Positions 23,030-23,042 of a stretch of 23,042 nt of DNA are shown here, piece after piece. Positions within the stretch are counted from its first letter, which is position 1. The number at the start of each line of letters is the position of its first letter. Position numbers and translations under genes: made by a program. The notes under the pieces are model-generated. The model saw nothing but the letters and a program-made list of their open reading frames with translations. It made no database searches and was not told where the DNA came from. The stretch spans positions 1 through 23,042 of the forward strand of contig JAITPT010000007.1 of assembly GCA_031289285.1 (NCBI GenBank), read 5' to 3'. This stretch comes from Puniceicoccales bacterium. Lineage in GTDB: Bacteria > Verrucomicrobiota > Verrucomicrobiia > Opitutales > UBA953.

Positions 23030-23042
23030 AGATCGGAAGAGC
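23030..23042. other. Illumina sequencing adapter remnant (not genomic)
   Basis: The last 13 bases are AGATCGGAAGAGC, identical to the common 5' core of Illumina TruSeq adapters. An exact match placed at the very end of the sequence indicates untrimmed adapter read-through in the assembly. The genomic sequence should be taken to end at about 23029. Confidence 0.93.

Noticed and set aside
1..23042. tRNA, rRNA or riboswitch genes
   Set aside because: Intergenic DNA totals only about 320 bases and none of it shows a cloverleaf, rRNA core or known riboswitch pattern.

Overview
The window is a compact block of four co-directional (+ strand) genes: a 5'-truncated Rpn/PD-(D/E)XK nuclease gene, a second full-length tandem copy of it, one giant autotransporter gene that fills about 86% of the window, and seryl-tRNA synthetase. 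The autotransporter-associated beta-strand (PATR) repeats, the Rpn-family genes, the high GC with strong third-position bias, and a REP-like palindromic element with an 'SVAQTLLSV' reading frame together suggest a Gram-negative member of the Verrucomicrobiota, probably Opitutales. That placement is inference; there is no rRNA or other decisive taxonomic marker.

Layout. 2-550 is the C-terminal half of Rpn copy 1; the window starts inside it. 622-1710 is Rpn copy 2, complete. Where they can be compared (positions 1-438 against 1107-1544) I count 15 base differences, of which 14 are silent, but the last ~36 residues diverge sharply and copy 2 carries 18 extra residues in an Ala-rich helix. Both copies have an in-frame internal ATG (317 and 1423) preceded by a Shine-Dalgarno-like sequence, matching the 'gene within a gene' RpnL/RpnS toxin-antitoxin arrangement described for E. 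coli Rpn proteins. 1814-21592 is a 6,592-residue type V autotransporter: a ~90-residue Ala/Thr-rich pre-region, a signal peptide, a ~6,000-residue PATR/beta-helix passenger that looks like four passengers joined end to end, and a C-terminal 12-strand barrel ending in Phe. A 100-bp palindromic REP-like element lies inside the pre-region (1961-2060). 21642-22934 is serS. After it come ~95 bp of degenerate short tandem repeats, and the last 13 bases of the window are the Illumina adapter core, so the true genome sequence ends at about 23029.

The genes do not form an obvious pathway. The Rpn pair is best read as a mobile/defence-type nuclease locus next to a surface-structure gene, with a housekeeping gene 49 bp downstream and no visible terminator between them. 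The two leaders in front of Rpn copy 2 and the autotransporter are almost G-free, pyrimidine-rich and lack a Shine-Dalgarno sequence, and they share short motifs, so initiation at these genes seems to be SD-independent.
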